Of a stretch of 24,785 nt of DNA, positions 21,252 through 24,785 are shown piece by piece. This DNA is from Oscillospiraceae bacterium (lineage in GTDB: Bacteria > Bacillota > Clostridia > Oscillospirales > Ruminococcaceae). The translations under genes were made by a program, and so were the position numbers. The notes beneath the pieces were generated by a model. The model was not told the origin of the DNA, searched no databases, and was given only the letters and a program-made list of their open reading frames with translations. Where the stretch lies: positions 1 to 24,785 of the forward strand of contig CAAGJO010000022.1 in the NCBI GenBank assembly GCA_900770285.1, given 5' to 3'. Numbering within the stretch: position 1 is the first letter of the stretch; each line of letters opens with the position of its first letter.

Positions 21252-21280
21252 ATTATGCAAAATAAAATGCCTTAAGTCAA
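21252..21280 (-). promoter_or_regulatory. eno promoter overlapping a terminator
   Basis: Minus strand TTGACT (21280-21275), a 17-nt spacer and CATAAT (21257-21252). The -35 box lies inside the second arm of the hairpin that ends the upstream micro-gene. The start codon of eno is about 70 nt further. Confidence 0.7.
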
Positions 21281-21300
21281 ACATAAGTTTAACCTAAGGC
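21260..21300 (-). terminator. Terminator of the 48-aa membrane protein gene
   Basis: On the minus strand a 14-bp stem (21300-21287 with 21282-21269, two G:U pairs) with an ATAA/TTAT tetraloop runs into ATTTTATTTTG. It begins 22 nt after the stop. Confidence 0.9.
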
Positions 21301-21322
21301 AAGAAATAACAATAATTTAATA

Positions 21323-21469
21323 CTAAATATCCTCTGCATTATAATACTTGCTTAATCTTGTAGAAAAAATACAGCTGACTGCTTTTGCCACCAAAACCAA
21401 ATCAACAACCGCCAACACCAGAGCAAAAATTTTCCAGACTATGCCTTTATTATCTTTACATCTATACAT
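21323..21469 (-). CDS. 48-aa single-pass membrane micro-protein
   Basis: This is an unrecognised small protein. It starts MYRCKDNKGIVWKIF, has one hydrophobic helix (about residues 10-36, including FALVLAVVDLVLVAKAV) and a polar tail ending YYNAEDI. The gene is convincingly a complete transcription unit: promoter at 21508-21536, AAAAGGAG 10 nt before the ATG, and a strong terminator after the stop. It sits in the ~500-bp gap between eno and the small multidrug-export gene. Function unknown; small hydrophobic proteins of this size often act on a membrane partner, but nothing here names one. Confidence 0.75.
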   Translation of the reverse strand: MYRCKDNKGIVWKIFALVLAVVDLVLVAKAVSCIFSTRLSKYYNAEDI

Positions 21470-21507
21470 ACCAGCAATTCTCCTTTTATGTATTCTAACC
21501 TACCTAT

Positions 21508-21536
21508 AGTATATCTTATTTAAGAAAATTTTTCAA
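21508..21536 (-). promoter_or_regulatory. Promoter of the 48-aa micro-protein
   Basis: Minus strand TTGAAA (21536-21531), a 17-nt spacer and TATACT (21513-21508), about 40 nt before the ATG. Confidence 0.75.
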
Positions 21537-21617
21537 TAGTATTTATCAAATTTTGTTTATATAATTAAAGAAAAAAATTATTATTTTCTTAAAATTCATT
21601 AAATTTAAGTTATTCCC

Positions 21618-21646
21618 TTTACTTTTCAACGGCGTTATGATATTAT
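21618..21646 (+). promoter_or_regulatory. Promoter of the small multidrug-export gene
   Basis: TTTACT (21618-21623), a 17-nt spacer and TATTAT (21641-21646) preceded by TGA, giving an extended -10 about 40 nt before the start. Confidence 0.6.
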
Positions 21647-21687
21647 TAAGAATGTAGTTAAAAAATTTATGTCAGAAAGGAATAAAC

Positions 21688-22191
21688 ATGGTAGATTCAT
21701 TAATACATTGGTTCGCCACTAATCTTGACGGACTTCCGAAAGAACTTATAACCTTTATAATTTCAATGATACCGATTCTGGAACTAAGAGGCGGCCTTAT
21801 CGCCGCAGCACTATTTAAAATTCCATATCTTCAGGCACTGCCCATATGCATAATCGGAAACATAATACCCATACCGTTCATTCTGTTATTTATTAACAAA
21901 ATACTTCAATGGATGAAAAAGACAAAGCATCTAAGCAAAATAGCAATTAAGCTTGAAAATCGTGCCATGTCCAAATCCGACAAAATTAAAAAATTCGAGT
22001 TCTGGGGGCTGGTGCTTTTCGTAGGCATACCGCTTCCCGGCACAGGTGCATGGACCGGAGCTCTTATTGCAAGTCTGCTTGAAGTAAAGACAAAAAAAGC
22101 AGTACCTGCAATTTTACTTGGACTCATCCTTGCGACTATAATTATGAGCATAATAACCTATGTTATTCCTTACATTGTTACACACACATAA
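21688..22191 (+). CDS. Small multidrug-export family membrane protein (COG2426 type)
   Basis: This 167-aa integral membrane protein matches the putative small multidrug export family (Pfam Sm_multidrug_ex). It has an N-terminal helix with ELITFIISMIPILELRGGLIAA, a second helix pair around IIGNIIPIPFILLFINKIL, a basic cytoplasmic loop, and the conserved GLVLFVGIPLPGTGAWTGALIASLL segment, then a final hydrophobic helix. The ELRGG and PLPGTGAW motifs are typical. An AGAAAGGA ribosome binding site precedes the ATG. Despite the family name, transport of drugs is not demonstrated. It is the last chromosomal gene before the integrated element. Confidence 0.88.
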   Translation: MVDSLIHWFATNLDGLPKELITFIISMIPILELRGGLIAAALFKIPYLQALPICIIGNIIPIPFILLFINKILQWMKKTKHLSKIAIKLENRAMSKSDKIKKFEFWGLVLFVGIPLPGTGAWTGALIASLLEVKTKKAVPAILLGLILATIIMSIITYVIPYIVTHT

Positions 22192-22241
22192 CAAAAAAGT
22201 GAGCATTATTTGGCAACGCCAGATAAGGAAGTTTTTATGTA

Positions 22242-22287
22242 GGGTACGGTGTAACTCAGTAAAATGGGTTACACCGTATCCTTTTTT
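22242..22287 (+). terminator. Terminator at the junction with the mobile element
   Basis: A 14-bp stem (22242-22255 with 22268-22281, one G:U pair) is followed by TTTTTT on the plus strand. The minus strand lacks a T-run. It stops transcription running from the chromosome into the element. Confidence 0.88.
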
Positions 22288-22290
22288 CTC

Positions 22291-23991
22291 TTATGCTACA
22301 AAGCGGAAGTCCTGCGGGTTTGCCCGTATTTCTTCCATCATAGCAAGAATTTCCTGTTCGGTTGGAATATCTATCATACCAACCGCAGTAAAGTAAATAT
22401 CTACCTTTACATAGCAATGACCGCTTGATTTGTCGTTGTTATGGACTTCGATACGCTCAATCAGAGAATTTACCAGTGTCGGCGTAAGTTCGTTAATTTC
22501 GGTCATTTCACGCAGAGTACGGAGTAAAAGCCTTAAATCCGTTGCTTTCTGCTTGGCTTCCTCTAAAGTCTGTCAGCTGTCGGCAACTTCCTGAGTTAAT
22601 GCTTTTTGCTCTTTCTCATAGCTTTGAAGCATTTTAGAAAAGCGTTCATCGGAGAGTATGCCGCTTGCGTTTTGCTCGAAAACCTTTTCAATAAGCCTGT
22701 CGATTTCGGCGATTCTCTTTGTGCCTTGTTCAACCGCCAGCTCCAGCCTTTTGTGTTCTTTCTGTCGCATAGCATTGGTTTTCTTTGCAAGCATATACAG
22801 AAATACCGGCTTGTGGCATTTCACAAAATCCGCTAAGCTGCTGATTGCTTCAAGTACTATTCTTTCAAGCACAACGTCACGGATATAGTGGATTTGACAA
22901 GTCCCTCTGCCATCCTTGTAGTTGTAACATCTCCAAAATTCCTGATTGCGTTTCAGACTCTTTGCAGCACAGAAATGCAGTTTTGCGCCGCAATCGGGGC
23001 AATATACCAATCCCGAAAACAGGCTTGTTCTTCCTGTTGCTGTTGGTCTGCGGTGGTGTTTGCGAAGTTCCTGCACCCTCAGCCATTGTTCTTCGGATAT
23101 GATCGGGTCCTGCATATTCGGTATGATTTGGTAACCTTCTTTAGCATTATGGATTTTCTTGTGAACCTTGTAGCTGATGGTAGTGCTTTTGAAGTTCACG
23201 GCACAACCCGTATACTGTCGGTTTTCAAGAATACCTACAACCGTTTTCTGATCCCATTTGCAATAATCACTCGGTACTTTTTGAGCGTGTGTCCTGCCGA
23301 TACTTTCATGATAAGCGGAAGGCACTAAAATATTTTCTTCTTCCAACTGCTTTGCAATCTGTAACGGTCCTCGCCCGGCAAGACATAAAGCATAGATTTT
23401 GCGTACCACCTCAGCGGCAGGCTCGTCAATCAGCCATTTTTCTTTATCATTAGGGTCTTTCACATATCCAAAAGGAACAGTCGGTGAGACACGCTTTCCG
23501 TTTTCTGCTTTCGACTGCCATACCGCACGGATTTTTTTAGAGGTTTGTGCCGCATACCACTCGTTAAATATATTGTAAAACGGCAGCATTTCCATACCCT
23601 CGCCGGTGGTGCTGTTTACATTCTCGTGGAGCGAGATAAAGGTAACACCCAAAGAAGGATATACAATCTGAGTCAGTCTGCCCGCTTCAACCATTTCTCG
23701 ACCGAAACGGGAGAGGTCTTTTACAATAACCCTGCATATCTTGCCTTCCTCCACCATTTTTTGCATCTGCTGAAAACCGCCTCGCTCAAAACTTGTGCCG
23801 GAAATACCGTCATCTACAAAAAACATCGTGTTTGTAAAGCCCTGCTTTTGGCAGTAATCTAACAGTATTTGCTTTTGATTGGTTATGGAATTTGACTCGG
23901 CGTCTTTCTTTTCATCATCAACCGATAATCTACAGTACAACGCTGTGATTTTTTCTTCTGTCTGCCCGTTAATATTGTTTGCTGTTGTCAT
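22291..23991 (-). pseudogene. Large serine recombinase interrupted by an in-frame TGA
   Basis: This is an integrase of the Tn4451/TndX group that would excise and insert the element. The frame from 23991 to 22291 spans 566 codons plus stop but is cut by TGA at 22575-22573 (codon 473). The first part (472 aa) has the resolvase catalytic domain with nucleophile Ser23 in LYCRLSVDD, DDGISGTSFERGGFQQM and VIVKDLSRFGRE, the recombinase domain, a zinc ribbon (YCPDCGAKLHFC, then WRCYNY and GTCQIHY) and a coiled coil. The remaining 93 codons continue in the same frame with a DUF4368-like end. An AAAGGAG site precedes the ATG. The 472-aa product might still act, so pseudogene status is likely but not certain. 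Confidence 0.85.
22573..22575 (-). other. Premature in-frame stop codon in the recombinase
   Basis: The minus strand reads GTT GCC GAC AGC TGA CAG ACT TTA GAG, in one frame on both sides. A single base change from a sense codon such as CGA would explain it. No ribosome binding site lies before the next ATG (22506). Confidence 0.9.
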
Positions 23992-24011
23992 AAATCATTT
24001 CTCCTTTCCGA

Positions 24012-24056
24012 CAACAGGGCATAGCAAAGGCACAATTATTTTAATATGCCCTGTTG
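24012..24056 (-). promoter_or_regulatory. Hairpin in the recombinase leader
   Basis: CAACAGGGCATA (24012-24023) and TATGCCCTGTTG (24045-24056) are a perfect 12-bp inverted repeat with a 21-nt loop, ending a few nt before the recombinase ribosome binding site. No T-run follows, so it is not an ordinary terminator. It may control recombinase translation or bind a regulator. Confidence 0.65.
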
Positions 24057-24077
24057 CCTTTTTCTATAGTGCGATTG

Positions 24078-24305
24078 TCAAATTAAATGTTCGGACAGTA
24101 TCAATTCTTTGAACTGTTCCAATAAACACTGTCTGCCCTTTGGATTAAAATGTGTGGACACTTCGTATGTTGTCCCGCCGATTTTCATTGTGAAATTATC
24201 TTCTCCAAAGCGGCGTACCTTTGTATAGTCAAATATACGCTCATCAGTTCTCGGTATCAGATAATCTACAACGCAGATTTCTTCGGTTTCATCTATTTTC
24301 TTCAT
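24078..24305 (-). CDS. TnpW-like transposon protein
   Basis: This 75-aa protein resembles TnpW, a small protein of unknown function carried by Tn4451-type elements. The family-like part is the C-terminal half: FTMKIGGTTYEVSTHFNPKG followed by a helix (LLEQFKELILSEHLI). The N-terminal part is acidic. It lies 9 nt after the ParB-like gene and upstream of the recombinase leader, all on one strand, a common order in gut Clostridia elements. A GAAAGGTAAGGTG site precedes the ATG. Confidence 0.75.
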   Translation of the reverse strand: MKKIDETEEICVVDYLIPRTDERIFDYTKVRRFGEDNFTMKIGGTTYEVSTHFNPKGRQCLLEQFKELILSEHLI

Positions 24306-24314
24306 ATCGTCACC

Positions 24315-24785
24315 TTACCTTTCGTCACGGCTGTTACGCTTTCGTTCTATTTTTCTGTGATAGTCATAAAGCAATTTCAAGATGGTTTCGGTCATCTGCT
24401 TTTGAGTGTAGTTTTTGGGGAAGAAACTCCGCAAATCCTGTACCTTAAAACTGATATGCTCGGTTTGATTGGCTTTTTCCTCTGACATAATTTCATAAAT
24501 ATTGTCCGAAGAAAGAGTACATTGCTGTGCCGATTTCTTCATACGGATACTTTGGGCGTGGGAGGGAGTACAATCGTTCAGGCTCATAGCGTCAAGCAAT
24601 ACTTTTTGCTGTTCTTCGGATAAGTAGGACAGTTCAACACCAGGACTTAAAGCGATAGCACCCTCGTCAACTTTTTGAAGGATTTCGGGGATAAGGTTAG
24701 TAAGGCGAATATATCGGAATACTTGGTCACGGCTTTCGCCCTGTGCCTTGCCGATTTGAGCGGCGGTATCCGACTTTGTCGCAAC
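24315..24785 (-). CDS. ParB/Spo0J-like protein, C-terminal part (cut by window end)
   Basis: 156 residues are visible and the frame stays open to the edge of the window, so the start lies beyond it. The visible part begins with the central ParB-like helix-turn-helix (KSDTAAQIGKAQGESRDQVF then RYIRLTNLIPEILQKVDEGA), continues with SPGVELSYLSEEQQKVLLDA, and ends in a basic helix (YHRKIERKRNSRDER). Such proteins on conjugative elements probably serve element maintenance or regulation rather than chromosome segregation. The nuclease/CTPase N-terminal half is not in view. It is followed by the TnpW-like gene after 9 nt. Confidence 0.85.
   Translation of the reverse strand, partial: VATKSDTAAQIGKAQGESRDQVFRYIRLTNLIPEILQKVDEGAIALSPGVELSYLSEEQQKVLLDAMSLNDCTPSHAQSIRMKKSAQQCTLSSDNIYEIMSEEKANQTEHISFKVQDLRSFFPKNYTQKQMTETILKLLYDYHRKIERKRNSRDER

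Larger units (their letters stand above)
22195..24785. mobile_element. End of an integrated Tn4451-like conjugative or mobilisable element
   Basis: Recombinase, TnpW-like and ParB-like genes lie in one direction from about 22291 to the window edge, with the recombinase nearest the chromosomal gene at 21688-22191, as expected for an element end. The exact boundary lies in 22192-22290 and cannot be fixed without the other end; serine recombinases of this group leave only a short (often GA) core. Confidence 0.75.

Noticed and set aside
22291..22506. Independent 71-aa gene after the recombinase
   Set aside because: It is the in-frame C-terminal remainder of the recombinase and has no ribosome binding site before its ATG.
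22573..22575. Selenocysteine or other recoding at the recombinase TGA
   Set aside because: I see no stem-loop of SECIS type directly after it, the position is in a coiled coil, and other genes here use TGA as a normal stop.
1..24785. CRISPR array, rRNA, tmRNA or origin
   Set aside because: No regularly spaced repeats of CRISPR type, no rRNA or tmRNA sequence, and no DnaA-box cluster were seen on either strand.

Overview
The window looks like a piece of a low-G+C, anaerobic, spore-forming Clostridia chromosome, most likely in the Ruminococcaceae/Oscillospiraceae range; the genus cannot be proved from here. The evidence is SpoVT, a CIRCE-controlled groESL, a SCIFF peptide with its radical SAM maturase, an NfnAB-type electron-bifurcating transhydrogenase, pyruvate formate-lyase with its activase, and strong AGGAGG-type ribosome binding sites with intrinsic terminators. 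The last ~2.5 kb is the end of an integrated Tn4451-like conjugative or mobilisable element.

Layout. 16-312: tRNA-Val and tRNA-Asp on the minus strand from a consensus promoter. 512-2707: spoVT (+), mscL (-) and an OmpR-type response regulator without a kinase (-). 2948-5097: groES-groEL (+). 5133-7778: malQ plus a DRE-TIM aldolase-like gene (+). 7801-9992 (-): TIGR04086-like membrane protein, SCIFF precursor (47 aa) and SCIFF maturase. 10126-12909 (+): nfnA-nfnB and yajC. 12919-16234 (-): secG, a GNAT protein and RNase R. 16258-19889 (-): a pyruvate formate-lyase made as separate polypeptides (691-aa catalytic chain, 72-aa unknown, 81-aa glycyl-radical domain) followed by pflA. 19898-21280 (-): eno. 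21323-21536 (-): a 48-aa membrane micro-protein with its own promoter and terminator. 21618-22287 (+): small multidrug-export family protein. 22291-24785 (-): mobile element with ParB-like protein (cut by the window end), TnpW-like protein and a large serine recombinase broken by an in-frame TGA.

How the genes work together. Much of the core is fermentative carbon and redox metabolism: MalQ remodels maltodextrins, enolase makes PEP, PFL splits pyruvate to acetyl-CoA and formate, PflA installs the glycyl radical, and NfnAB balances NADH, NADPH and ferredoxin. YajC and SecG belong to the Sec pathway, and GroESL to folding.

The most interesting system is the split PFL. The main chain stops just before the glycyl-radical domain, and that domain is an independent gene with its own strong ribosome binding site. 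Between them sits a 72-aa ORF whose N-terminal half resembles the start of the radical domain but lacks the RVSGY loop. A 216-bp offset at protein level and a 12-bp direct repeat 215 bp apart suggest that the ORF arose by tandem duplication.
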